Below are positions 45,145 to 52,611 of a DNA stretch of 52,611 nt, piece after piece. The DNA lies in the NCBI GenBank assembly GCA_004322135.1, contig SCSG01000035.1, positions 1 through 52,611 of the forward strand, in the 5' to 3' direction. Every line of letters begins with the position of its first letter. The stretch's first letter is position 1. The notes under the pieces are model-generated. The model was given only the letters and a program-made list of their open reading frames with translations, had not been told where the DNA came from and ran no database searches. The position numbers and the translations under genes were made by a program. Source of the DNA: Burkholderiaceae bacterium. Its GTDB lineage: Bacteria; Pseudomonadota; Gammaproteobacteria; Burkholderiales; Burkholderiaceae_B.

Positions 45145-45957
45145 GTGGCGCGCGTGGCCCTGGGTATCGCCTACGATGGCTCCACATGGCAGGGCTGGCA
45201 GACGCAGCCAGATGGTCATACGGTGCAGGACAGGCTTGAATCAGCCCTGGGGCAGTTTGTAGCGCAGCACGTCGGCACTATTTGCGCGGGCCGGACCGAC
45301 ACGGGCGTGCATGCCATCGGACAGGTGGTGCATGTTGATGTGGCGGTGCAACGACGCGAGCAGTCGTGGGTGCGCGGCCTGAATGCCTTGCTCCCGGACA
45401 GCATCGCCGTACAGTGGGCTCGGCCCGTCTCCGATGATTTTCATGCGCGTTTTTCCGCGTTGTCCCGTACCTATGTGTATATTGTGCGCAATGCTCCGGT
45501 GCGCTCCCCGCTGGCAGATCGTCGTGTGGGGTGGGTTTACCACAAGCTGGACCTGGACCCCATGCGACAGGCGGCGGCGAGGCTCGTTGGTGAACACGAT
45601 TTCAGCAGCTTTCGCTCCTCACAATGTCAGGCTGCGAGTCCGGTAAGAACCTTGCATGGGCTGGACGTGAGCAGGCGGGCGGAATTTTTCGTCTTTACTT
45701 TCAGGGCCAACGCTTTTTTGCATCACATGGTGCGCAATCTCATGGGTGCCCTGCTGTATATCGGGCAGGGTCGCCAGGATCCTGAGTGGGTGGATACGCT
45801 GCTGGCAAGGCGCGACAGGTGTCTGTCTGCGCCAACCTTTGCGGCAGATGGCCTGTATCTTGCGGCGGTGGAATATCCGTCGGTATTCGGGCTGCCGGTT
45901 CCAGAGCCGTTGGAAGCGTGCAACACCCACCTTGGATGGGCATTTGCCTCGATATAG
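45145..45957 (+). CDS. truA: tRNA pseudouridine(38-40) synthase
   Basis: TruA makes pseudouridine at positions 38 to 40 of tRNA anticodon arms. The 270-residue protein has [19 protein letters not shown], the catalytic D52 in [24 protein letters not shown] and [19 protein letters not shown]. The GTG at 45145 starts the usual N-terminus, 6 bases after the fimV stop. Confidence 0.96.
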   Translation: MARVALGIAYDGSTWQGWQTQPDGHTVQDRLESALGQFVAQHVGTICAGRTDTGVHAIGQVVHVDVAVQRREQSWVRGLNALLPDSIAVQWARPVSDDFHARFSALSRTYVYIVRNAPVRSPLADRRVGWVYHKLDLDPMRQAAARLVGEHDFSSFRSSQCQAASPVRTLHGLDVSRRAEFFVFTFRANAFLHHMVRNLMGALLYIGQGRQDPEWVDTLLARRDRCLSAPTFAADGLYLAAVEYPSVFGLPVPEPLEACNTHLGWAFASI

Positions 45958-46003
45958 TATGAACCGCTGAGTCTGATAACGGGGTGCAGCCCTGATTTAT
46001 ACC

Positions 46004-46630
46004 GTGAAGTATTTCCTGGCTCTGTCGCGATACATCGACGCACTGAACACTTATGTTGGCAAGGCTGTCACCTGGCTGACGCTGTTCGTGGTGCTTATCA
46101 GTGCCGGCAACGCCGTGGTGCGCAAGTTTCTGAACGTCAGCTCGAACGCCTGGCTGGAGTTGCAATGGTATTTGTTCGGCGCCATTTTCCTGTTGGCGGC
46201 CGGGTATACGTTTTTGCGTAATGAGCACGTGCGCGTTGATATTTTGTCCCAGCGTCTCCCCAAGCGCACGCAGATCATGATCGAAATATTCGGCGTGGTG
46301 TTTTTCCTTTTTCCTGCCTGTCTGCTGATCTTTTGGTTGTCGATACCCGTTTTCTACAACTCGTTCATAACGCATGAGCTGTCGTCGAATTCGGGCGGGC
46401 TTATCCGGTGGCCGGTCAAGCTGCTGATTCCCGTCGGCTTTCTTCTTTTGATTCTGGCTGGTGTTTCCCATCTGATCAAGTGTGTCGTGTTCCTGATGGG
46501 AAAAGGCCCAGACCCCACCAATGTGTCACGGGGCAAGACTGCCGAGGAAGAACTGGCTGATGAAATCCTGCTTCAGACGCGTAGTGATGCGCATGGCAAG
46601 TCCGGCAGCAGCGATGGCGGAGCAGCCTGA
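46004..46630 (+). CDS. TRAP transporter small permease (DctQ type)
   Basis: This 208-residue membrane protein is the small (4-helix) subunit of a tripartite TRAP transporter, which uses the sodium or proton gradient to import organic acids delivered by a periplasmic binding protein. Hydrophobic segments lie at about 20-40, 60-75 (LQWYLFGAIFLLAAGYTFLR is the DctQ signature), 95-120 and 140-160, followed by a polar tail of about 45 residues. The GTG at 46004 is the best start I can see; no strong ribosome binding site is present. The large permease gene begins 2 bases after its stop. Confidence 0.88.
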   Translation: MKYFLALSRYIDALNTYVGKAVTWLTLFVVLISAGNAVVRKFLNVSSNAWLELQWYLFGAIFLLAAGYTFLRNEHVRVDILSQRLPKRTQIMIEIFGVVFFLFPACLLIFWLSIPVFYNSFITHELSSNSGGLIRWPVKLLIPVGFLLLILAGVSHLIKCVVFLMGKGPDPTNVSRGKTAEEELADEILLQTRSDAHGKSGSSDGGAA

Positions 46631-46632
46631 GC

Positions 46633-48309
46633 GTGGAGTTTTTGGTCGACAACCTCGCGCCTGTCATGTTTTTGAACCTCATCGTATTCTTGCTGATGGG
46701 GTTTCCCGTAGCGTTCTCGCTGGCTGCCAATGGCGTCTTGTATGGCCTGATCGCGGTTCACATGGGCTTCATTCAGCCCGCCATATTCCAGGCGCTGCCG
46801 CAGCGTGTATTTGGCATAGTGGCCAACGATACGCTTCTGGCGGTTCCTTTTTTTACGCTCATGGGCCTGGTACTGGAAAGGTCCGGCATGGCAGAGGACT
46901 TGCTCGAAACCATCGGCCAGTTGTTTGGTGAGATCCGGGGTGGGTTGGCGATCGCCGTCGTACTGGTGGGGGCGATGCTCGCTGCGACGACCGGCGTCGT
47001 GTCGGCCTCGGTGATATCCATGGGCCTGATCTCGCTGCCGATCATGTTGCGCTATGGCTATGACAGGCGTCTTGCGGCGGGCGTCATTGCCGCATCCGGC
47101 ACCTTGTCGCAGATCATCCCGCCCTCACTGGTCCTGATTATCCTGGCCGATCAGTTGGGAAGATCCATCGGTGACATGTACCGTGGCGCGATCATTCCCG
47201 GTTTGTTGCTGACGGGGTTGTATATCGTTTACGTCGTGGTCATTACTTTGTTGCGACCCAAGGCGGCACCGGCGCTTCCTTCTGATGCGCGCATTTATAT
47301 CGAACCGAATGGCTCGCGCGGGATGCGCTCACTGGCAGTTCTTGCACTTCTGGCTGCCGCAGGCTCTTACTTTACAAGCAGTTATTATTTTCGCAGCCAT
47401 TTCGCTGTGCCGACCGATGAGCGCATCGTCGTAGCGTTGATGGCCTGGGGCATTTGCGCGTGGGCCATTGCGCTGGTGAATCGGGTGCTGCGTCTGGGGG
47501 TGTTGTCCCGAATTGCCGAGCGTGTGACGTTCGTCATGATTCCGCCGCTCTTTCTGATATTTCTTGTATTGGGGACAATCTTCGTGGGTATTGCAACGCC
47601 CACAGAAGGCGGAGCCATGGGCGCGGTGGGCGCTATTGCCATGGCGGTGTTACGTGGCCGCCTGTCACTCGATCTGCTTAAGCAGGCCATGGATACGACG
47701 ACCAGGCTGTCGTGTTTTGTCGTATTCATTTTGGTGGGTTCGACGGTCTTCAGCTTGAGTTTTCGTGGTATCAATGGCGATGTTTGGGTTGAGCATCTAT
47801 TGACCGCGGTCCCAGGCGGGCAGTGGGGGTTCCTGATCGTTGTCAGCGTGCTGACGTTCGTGCTGGCGTTTTTTCTGGACTTTTTCGAACTGGCGTTTAT
47901 TATTGTTCCCCTTCTGGGTCCGGTGGCCGACAAGATGGGCATTGACCTCGTCTGGTTCGGGGTGCTGCTGGCAGTCAACATGCAAACGTCTTTCGTGCAT
48001 CCGCCGTTCGGGTTCGCGCTATTCTACTTGCGTTCCGTAGCGCCCAAAGAGGACTATCACGACTCGGTGACGGGGCGGCTCATACCAAAGGTTACGACCG
48101 GGCAGATTTATTGGGGCGCCATCCCGTTTGTTTGCATCCAGTTGACCATGGTTGGCACAGTCATGCTGTTTCCGGGCCTGGTTACACATTACAAGGACAA
48201 TACGGCCCAAGTCGACACGTCCACGATTAACCTGGATACTGGTAGTACGTATGGGGCTGGTGTTTATGGTGGTGGCAATGCGGGCGACCCGGGCGCAGCC
48301 TTCAGGTAA
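46633..48309 (+). CDS. TRAP transporter large permease (DctM type)
   Basis: This 558-residue protein is the transport subunit of the TRAP system with about a dozen hydrophobic helices. DctM motifs include FLLMGFPVAFSLAANGVLYG, FFTLMGLVLERSGMAEDLLE, GAMLAATTGVVSASVISMGL, ASGTLSQIIPPSLVLIILAD, GTIFVGIATPTEGGAMGAVG and HPPFGFALFYLRSVAP. It is longer than the common size of about 430 because of an insert between helices at about 210-270 and a glycine-rich tail. No binding-protein gene is in the window. Translation is coupled to the small permease. Confidence 0.92.
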   Translation: MEFLVDNLAPVMFLNLIVFLLMGFPVAFSLAANGVLYGLIAVHMGFIQPAIFQALPQRVFGIVANDTLLAVPFFTLMGLVLERSGMAEDLLETIGQLFGEIRGGLAIAVVLVGAMLAATTGVVSASVISMGLISLPIMLRYGYDRRLAAGVIAASGTLSQIIPPSLVLIILADQLGRSIGDMYRGAIIPGLLLTGLYIVYVVVITLLRPKAAPALPSDARIYIEPNGSRGMRSLAVLALLAAAGSYFTSSYYFRSHFAVPTDERIVVALMAWGICAWAIALVNRVLRLGVLSRIAERVTFVMIPPLFLIFLVLGTIFVGIATPTEGGAMGAVGAIAMAVLRGRLSLDLLKQAMDTTTRLSCFVVFILVGSTVFSLSFRGINGDVWVEHLLTAVPGGQWGFLIVVSVLTFVLAFFLDFFELAFIIVPLLGPVADKMGIDLVWFGVLLAVNMQTSFVHPPFGFALFYLRSVAPKEDYHDSVTGRLIPKVTTGQIYWGAIPFVCIQLTMVGTVMLFPGLVTHYKDNTAQVDTSTINLDTGSTYGAGVYGGGNAGDPGAAFR

Positions 48310-48323
48310 GGAGTAGGAGAATT

Positions 48324-48977
48324 ATGGAACCCGCGCGTACGCGAGTAAAAATCTGCGGCTTGACCCGTCCCGAGGACATTCAGTGTGCCGTGCAGGCGGG
48401 TACTGATGCCATAGGGTTGGTATTCTATCCGCCAAGTTCGCGTTATGTGGCGCTGGATCATGCGAGCCGATTGCGAGCTTGTGTGCCGGCGCTGGTCAGC
48501 ACGGTAGCGTTGTTTGTCAACGCCGAACCCACCGAGGTGCGTACTGTTCTTGACAGAGTGGGTCCCGACCTGCTGCAATTTCACGGTGACGAATCCCCCG
48601 AGTACTGTTCACAGTTTGGCCATCGCTACTGGAAGGCGTTCAGGGTGGGCGGCCCCGGGCTGCAAACTCCTGCCGCGGTGCTTGCAGCGTGTCGAAGGTT
48701 CCCTGACGCGGCGGGCTGGCTTTTCGACAGCTATAGCACAGGGTATGGCGGTAGCGGCCTTGCGCTTGATCCGGAATTGCTGCTCGCCATTGCGCGGGCG
48801 CCCGATTGTCGCCCCGTAATACTATCGGGTGGCCTGACGCCAGAAAGCGTGCACGCTTCCATTCACGATCTGCATCCTTTTGCTGTCGATGTGAGTAGTG
48901 GAGTGGAAGTTTCGGGTGGCATCAAGTCCGCTGAAAAAATTCACGCTTTCATGGATGCTGTGCGGTCTGCGCACTGA
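48324..48977 (+). CDS. trpF: Phosphoribosylanthranilate isomerase
   Basis: TrpF performs the Amadori rearrangement in tryptophan synthesis. The 217-residue TIM barrel shows RVKICGLTRPEDIQCAVQAG with the catalytic cysteine, VGLFV-like STVALFVNAEP, LLQFHGDESPEYC with the aspartate region, GWLFDSYSTGYGGSG, and VILSGGLTPESV with VDVSSGVEVSGG. ATG 48324 has AAGGAG ahead. It is 14 bases behind the TRAP gene. trpB and trpA, which follow trpF in many relatives, are absent here. Confidence 0.95.
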   Translation: MEPARTRVKICGLTRPEDIQCAVQAGTDAIGLVFYPPSSRYVALDHASRLRACVPALVSTVALFVNAEPTEVRTVLDRVGPDLLQFHGDESPEYCSQFGHRYWKAFRVGGPGLQTPAAVLAACRRFPDAAGWLFDSYSTGYGGSGLALDPELLLAIARAPDCRPVILSGGLTPESVHASIHDLHPFAVDVSSGVEVSGGIKSAEKIHAFMDAVRSAH

Positions 48978-49064
48978 AGGCGCGTGTGGAAGCGTGCACT
49001 CCGCTTTACCGCGCTGGCAGTTGTGACAGGCGGCCCGTGAGTCTGTGCGGTATGGCAGAAAATG

Positions 49065-50966
49065 TCATTCAATGAATCGATGCGTACTGTAATAGCCTTC
49101 AGGCAGCTTTCGCAGGATTTTGTCGTGCCCGGGCAGACGAACGATGTAGTCAAGCAGCGTCTGGGCGTAGTCCAGCCCTACGTCAGTACGCCGTGACCCG
49201 GTAATTTTTCCGAATTCGGAATAATGATCCTGGCCGTCCGCCAGGAATGAAATGGTGGCGACATTCCAGACTTTGTGCAGGTTAAACGCCCGGTATTTGC
49301 CGTCGCGGCCGCGTATCTCCAGGTTGGATACGCGTTTGCCGGCGGGCTTGCGTGCGTCGACCGTCCAGCGCAATCCGGCTGAGTAGGGGTAGGCGCCCGT
49401 ACTGCCATGCGGCCCCAGCGCGGCGTCGACGGCTTCTTCCAGCACTGTCTTGATCACTGTGCCGGTTGCCTTCAGCTGAACCAGCGAGTTTTTGAAGGGC
49501 AGGATGGCGTAAATATCTTTGACGGTGATGGGACCCTTGTTGATGTCGGTGCGTACGCCACCGGCGTTCTGGATTGAGAGGTCCGCGTGAAAGTATTTTT
49601 GACCCTGCTGCAAAAATGCTTCGGCGACCAATTGCTGCACGTCACCGCCATGGGCCTGAACGTGAGGGGCGAGATTGCAGACATCTCCCAAGGTTGAACT
49701 GTAGCGGATGCGGGCGATGCCGGGTACGCGGCGCAGGCACCACACCTGTGGCGACATGGCCACTACTTTTTCCCCGAACGCTTCTTTCTGGGCGTTGTAG
49801 GGCGCGAGTAACGCTATGGTTTGAGGGTCTGGCACGGTGGGAAGCAGAGTTCCATTCGAGCGCACAAGGTCTTGCCTGATGGCGTCGATTTCGTGTGCGG
49901 TCAAAGGACCCTTTTTCTTGTCGGTGCGCGTGTAGCTTGTCCCGATGAGCACATGGGGCTCGCCATCGCAGCGGATCACGTCGCCGTGGTCGTCGAATTC
50001 AACGTGTAGTTCGCCGACAACGTAGGCGTACTGGGCAGCGTGGGCAATGCAAACGCGCTTGCCATCCTGACTGGTAGCCATGGTGGGGTAGGGGCCACTT
50101 GGTGTCAGGCCGTACTGTTTCATGGATTCTGGCCCCAGCAACGTGTGTGAATCGCCGCCGATAATGACGTCGACGCCATGTAGTTTGCGTGCCATGGCGA
50201 TGTCGGACCGGTATCCGTCGTGTGTTTGAAGGATGATGTGTGTGACGCCCAGTTCCGTGAGGTGATCGATTGCGGCTTGGGCGGTAGCGGTTTCATTCGA
50301 GAATGTCGTGTCTTTGTCGGGGCGTGATGAATTTTGAGTTTTGTCTGCGGTCGTGATCCCGACAAGACCGATCTTCTGGCCGCCGCGTTCGAGGACGGCA
50401 TACGGCTTGACCCATCCAGGCGCCACGCGCGGGTTCAGCACGGAGTGCGGCCCGAAATGCGTGTTGGCGCTCAGTACCTGGGTTTTGCAATTTCCATCGC
50501 GCAAGTAGCCCAGGAAAGTCTTGAGCCCCGCATCGTGGTTGTCGAACTCATGGTTACCCAATGTGAATGTGTCGAAGCACACGGAGTTCATGGCCTGCGC
50601 ATCAGCTTTGCCCTGCGTGAGGGTGTAGTACAGGTCGCCGGTAACTGCGTCGCCAGCCTCGATTTTTATGGGGTTAGGCCGAGTCGCCGAAAGTTCTTTC
50701 ATAACCGCGGCAACGCGTGCGAATCCGCCCAGCGACACATTGATGCGCTCGCGCACGCCCGGCGCTGTGGCAAGCCGCAATGTTGCGGCTTCGGGGTCCA
50801 GATGAGAGTGATGATCGTTGATGTGCAAAAGGGTAAGGCTGAAATTTGCGGCCGTGCCGCCGGAGCTTGCCGTGACGGCCTTGGTGGAATCAGGCTGTGG
50901 CCCGGCGCACCCGGCAAGAAGTGTGAATAGCAGAATCGTGGTACAGGATGGCGCCGAAATATTCAT
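49065..50966 (-). CDS. 5'-nucleotidase / UshA-family lipoprotein
   Basis: This 633-residue protein starts with a lipoprotein signal (lipobox LAGC, C20), then a calcineurin-like metallophosphatase domain (LTLLHINDHHSHLD, KIEAGDAVTGD, TLGNHEFD, IILQTHDG, VIIGGDSHTLL) and a C-terminal 5'-nucleotidase domain (QNAGGVRTDINKGPITVKDI, then SLVQLKATG). Such envelope enzymes hydrolyse nucleotides such as AMP or NAD to release nucleosides and phosphate; the exact substrate is not readable. Lipidation suggests membrane anchoring. Its 3' end converges on trpF across 87 bases, and it is divergent from the glycosyltransferase. Confidence 0.9.
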   Translation of the reverse strand: MNISAPSCTTILLFTLLAGCAGPQPDSTKAVTASSGGTAANFSLTLLHINDHHSHLDPEAATLRLATAPGVRERINVSLGGFARVAAVMKELSATRPNPIKIEAGDAVTGDLYYTLTQGKADAQAMNSVCFDTFTLGNHEFDNHDAGLKTFLGYLRDGNCKTQVLSANTHFGPHSVLNPRVAPGWVKPYAVLERGGQKIGLVGITTADKTQNSSRPDKDTTFSNETATAQAAIDHLTELGVTHIILQTHDGYRSDIAMARKLHGVDVIIGGDSHTLLGPESMKQYGLTPSGPYPTMATSQDGKRVCIAHAAQYAYVVGELHVEFDDHGDVIRCDGEPHVLIGTSYTRTDKKKGPLTAHEIDAIRQDLVRSNGTLLPTVPDPQTIALLAPYNAQKEAFGEKVVAMSPQVWCLRRVPGIARIRYSSTLGDVCNLAPHVQAHGGDVQQLVAEAFLQQGQKYFHADLSIQNAGGVRTDINKGPITVKDIYAILPFKNSLVQLKATGTVIKTVLEEAVDAALGPHGSTGAYPYSAGLRWTVDARKPAGKRVSNLEIRGRDGKYRAFNLHKVWNVATISFLADGQDHYSEFGKITGSRRTDVGLDYAQTLLDYIVRLPGHDKILRKLPEGYYSTHRFIE

Positions 50967-51107
50967 GGATTTTTCTTTTTGCGGTGAAAAACGGTATGGC
51001 GTTTGTTCAGGTGTATGTCAGATTGCCTGCGGCGGTTGGCAGCGCCGCATTACTGCCGTCGGGTTGTTGTTTCGTGGCGTTTCACACTGGGTTTCACAGG
51101 CCGCTGG

Positions 51108-51161
51108 ATGACTATCATACGTGCGTTGTCAGTCATTTGCGCACAGTCGCTCGAGCCATGA
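51108..51161 (+). other. Possible 17-codon leader frame before the glycosyltransferase
   Basis: A short frame of 17 codons (MTIIRALSVICAQSLEP) ends in a TGA that overlaps the glycosyltransferase ATG as ATGA. Such an arrangement can couple translation. The site before its ATG is weak, so it may be chance. Confidence 0.2.
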
Positions 51162-52288
51162 ATTTTGTCCATCGGCCTTTACGCATTATCCACTCTGAAG
51201 CGGCCACCACCTTTGGAGGCCAGGAGCATCGCGTCTTCAAGGAAATGGTCGCCATGCGCGAGCGGGGCCACATGATGGAAGCGATTTGTCAGCCCGGTTC
51301 CATGTTGCGACGCAAACTCGAGCATGAAGGGTTTCGGGTGCACCTCATTGAGATGGATGGTATAGCGAATTACTTCAAGGGCTTATACAAGGTGGCCAGC
51401 ATATTGCATGCGGCACGGGTTGATGTCCTGAACACACACAGCCGACGCGATACCGTGATTGCCGCGGCAGCGGGGCGTCTGGTGCACACTCCACTAATCG
51501 TTCGAACCCGGCACCTGGCCAAACCGCCGGGTTCGCTATGGACATACACTGGCCTGCCGCATAAAGTCATCGGAGTAAGTGAGTACGTCCGCAGGCAATT
51601 ACTGGAACGCGGTGTTGCACCCGATGACGTCGAGACTGTATATACGGCAGTGCCCAAAATGCACAGGCTCGCGCGGTCCACGCTGCGCATCGAACTGGGG
51701 ATTGCCGAAAACGCTGTCGTCGTGGTGTGCGTCGGGCATTTGCGTGCGCAAAAGGGCCAGTCGCAGCTTATTGATGCGATGGCTCAAGTCATGAGTACCC
51801 GGCATCACGTACATCTGGTTTTTGTGGGCATGGGAGCGCGGTTGGAAGCTTTGAAAAGGCATGCCTTCGAGTTGGGCGTGCGGGATCGCACCCACTTTCT
51901 AGGGCTACGTAATGATATTGCCAATGTACTTTCAGGTGCCGACATATTTGCACTGACGACGCAGTTCGAGGCCCTTGGGACGGCGTTCATAGAAGCACAG
52001 TCCTGCGGCTTGCCTGTAGTTGGTACCCGTGTCGGCGGTGTGCCGGAGGCTGTGGTTGATGGCGTGACCGCGCTGCTGGTCCCCTTCGGCGACGATCCTG
52101 CATTGGTGCGGGCGCTTGTCCGCCTGGTCGATGATCCAGGTTTGTGCAGGACCATGGGTGGTTCTGGTGCTCGTATGGTGGAACAGGGTTTACGGTTCGC
52201 CATACCACGCATGGCGCAGAATATGGAGCACGCCTATTTGCAATGGCTGGCTACCGAATCGGTTGTCCAGGCGGGGCCTGCGTTTTGA
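51158..52288 (+). CDS. Family 4-type glycosyltransferase
   Basis: This 376-residue protein has the GT-B layout: an N-terminal domain starting PLRIIHSEAATTFGGQEHRV, the linker GVSEYVRRQLLERGV, and the nucleotide-sugar-binding C-terminal domain with CVGHLRAQKGQSQLIDAM, VFVGMGARLEALK and the EALGTAFIEAQSCGLPVVGT motif of the GT4 family, then GVPEAVVDGVTALLV. It probably adds a sugar to a surface glycan such as lipopolysaccharide, but donor and acceptor are unknown and no other glycan gene is in the window. The frame stays open for 70 codons upstream, but ATG 51158 begins the conserved fold. Confidence 0.9.
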   Translation: MNFVHRPLRIIHSEAATTFGGQEHRVFKEMVAMRERGHMMEAICQPGSMLRRKLEHEGFRVHLIEMDGIANYFKGLYKVASILHAARVDVLNTHSRRDTVIAAAAGRLVHTPLIVRTRHLAKPPGSLWTYTGLPHKVIGVSEYVRRQLLERGVAPDDVETVYTAVPKMHRLARSTLRIELGIAENAVVVVCVGHLRAQKGQSQLIDAMAQVMSTRHHVHLVFVGMGARLEALKRHAFELGVRDRTHFLGLRNDIANVLSGADIFALTTQFEALGTAFIEAQSCGLPVVGTRVGGVPEAVVDGVTALLVPFGDDPALVRALVRLVDDPGLCRTMGGSGARMVEQGLRFAIPRMAQNMEHAYLQWLATESVVQAGPAF

Positions 52289-52313
52289 CACGGTAAAAGC
52301 AAATGGGTTAACA
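52285..52313 (+). promoter_or_regulatory. Candidate promoter of tRNA-Val
   Basis: TTGACA (52285-52290) overlaps the glycosyltransferase stop and is followed at 17 bp by TTAACA (52308-52313), or at 18 bp by TAACAT. Transcription would start near 52320, about ten bases before the tRNA. This is the strongest promoter-like element in the window. Confidence 0.6.
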
Positions 52314-52330
52314 TTGCGTTCTTTTAAAGC

Positions 52331-52407
52331 AGGCGGTTAGCTCAGTTGGTTAGAGCGCTACGTTGACATCGTAGAGGTCGCTGGTTCGAACCCAGTACTG
52401 CCTACCA
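52331..52407 (+). tRNA. tRNA-Val (anticodon GAC)
   Basis: A complete 77-nucleotide cloverleaf with encoded CCA. The acceptor AGGCGGT pairs with ACTGCCT (one G-U). The D arm has AGCTCAGTTGGTTAGAGC, the anticodon stem CTACG/CGTAG encloses the loop TTGACAT with anticodon GAC, and the T arm is CTGGTTCGAACCCAG. It decodes GUC and GUU valine codons. Confidence 0.97.
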
Positions 52408-52424
52408 TTACATTTAGAAGCACC

Positions 52425-52611
52425 GGCTCTACCCCATTAACAATGGGATGGGCACTCATCACACTCGGTTAATCACACCATTCCAACCGCACTGAGCCAA
52501 GACTCTCGTGCGGTAAGGCTCTTCCCCATTATCGGGGGATCTGGTCATTCATTACACTCGGTTAATTACACCAGGCTCTTCCCCATTATCGGGGGATCTG
52601 GTCATTCATTA
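52425..52611 (+). repeat. Structured tandem repeats after tRNA-Val, possible ISL3-type insertion sequence end
   Basis: Three copies of a unit of about 57 bp, beginning GGCTCT(A/T)(C)CCC, start at 52425, 52517 and 52574; the last runs off the window. Copies 1 and 2 are separated by 36 bp holding a 7-bp hairpin (ACCGCAC 52486-52492, GTGCGGT 52508-52514). Each copy contains a hairpin: CCCATT/AATGGG in copy 1, CCCC/GGGG in copies 2 and 3. The unit start GGCTCTT resembles the ends of ISL3-family insertion sequences as I recall them; no transposase is within the window. No unique spacers occur, so it is not a CRISPR array. Confidence 0.6.

Noticed and set aside
52425-52611. CRISPR array
   Set aside because: The units are adjacent, near-identical and about 57 bp long with no unique spacers, and no cas gene is present.

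Overview
The window reads as a chromosomal segment of a betaproteobacterium of the Alcaligenaceae (Bordetella/Pusillimonas relatives). The support is gene content and order: leuC-leuD-leuB-asd-fimV-truA-trpF, a BPSS1780-family membrane protein beside a homoserine kinase, a stand-alone 85-residue IF-1, and an RpfE-like gene ahead of recJ. Genes are densely packed on both strands, with many ATGA or TAATG overlaps, and composition is uniformly GC-rich by eye. I see no prophage, plasmid or CRISPR; the one clear sign of mobile DNA is at the extreme right edge.

Layout. 1-5.0 kb: peroxide defence (ahpC, ahpF) and a large MscS-type channel gene that is frameshifted at a run of nine G. 5.0-9.5 kb: an accessory catabolic cassette of AMP-forming acyl-CoA ligase, orphan periplasmic binding protein, LuxR-type regulator and a small DOPA-dioxygenase-like protein. 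9.8-14.1 kb: thiM, thpR, sixA, infA, a ~600 bp non-coding gap, a ferritin-like protein and a Lon-substrate-domain protein. 14.2-17.1 kb: a feruloyl-CoA-synthase-like ligase with a BzdR/BoxR-type regulator. 17.2-20.1 kb: Hsp20 and a Lon protease as one operon. 20.3-30.9 kb: DsbA/FrnE-like protein, recJ with its RpfE-like partner, lolC-lolD, tatD, comEC, an alpha/beta hydrolase and a PHP phosphoesterase. 30.9-37.8 kb: thrB, membrane proteins, dusA, a CBS protein, a YihY/BrkB protein, DUF2069 and selO. 37.8-49.0 kb: aroC, leucine genes, asd, fimV, truA, a TRAP permease pair and trpF. 49.0-52.6 kb: a 5'-nucleotidase lipoprotein, a glycosyltransferase, tRNA-Val(GAC) and tandem repeats running off the window.

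How genes work together. Two separate modules pair a CoA ligase with its own regulator: LuxR type with a binding protein on the left, and BzdR type at 14-17 kb. This points to growth on aromatic or other carboxylic acids. The leuC-leuD-leuB-asd block and thrB serve branched-chain and aspartate-family amino acid synthesis, and aroC and trpF serve aromatic amino acids. Hsp20 with Lon, and the Lon-domain protein, concern protein quality control.

The points most worth a second look are the poly-G frameshift in the MscS gene, the two ligase-regulator modules with their candidate operators, the TRAP pair inserted between truA and trpF without a binding protein, and the structured tandem repeats after tRNA-Val, which resemble the ends of an ISL3-type insertion sequence.
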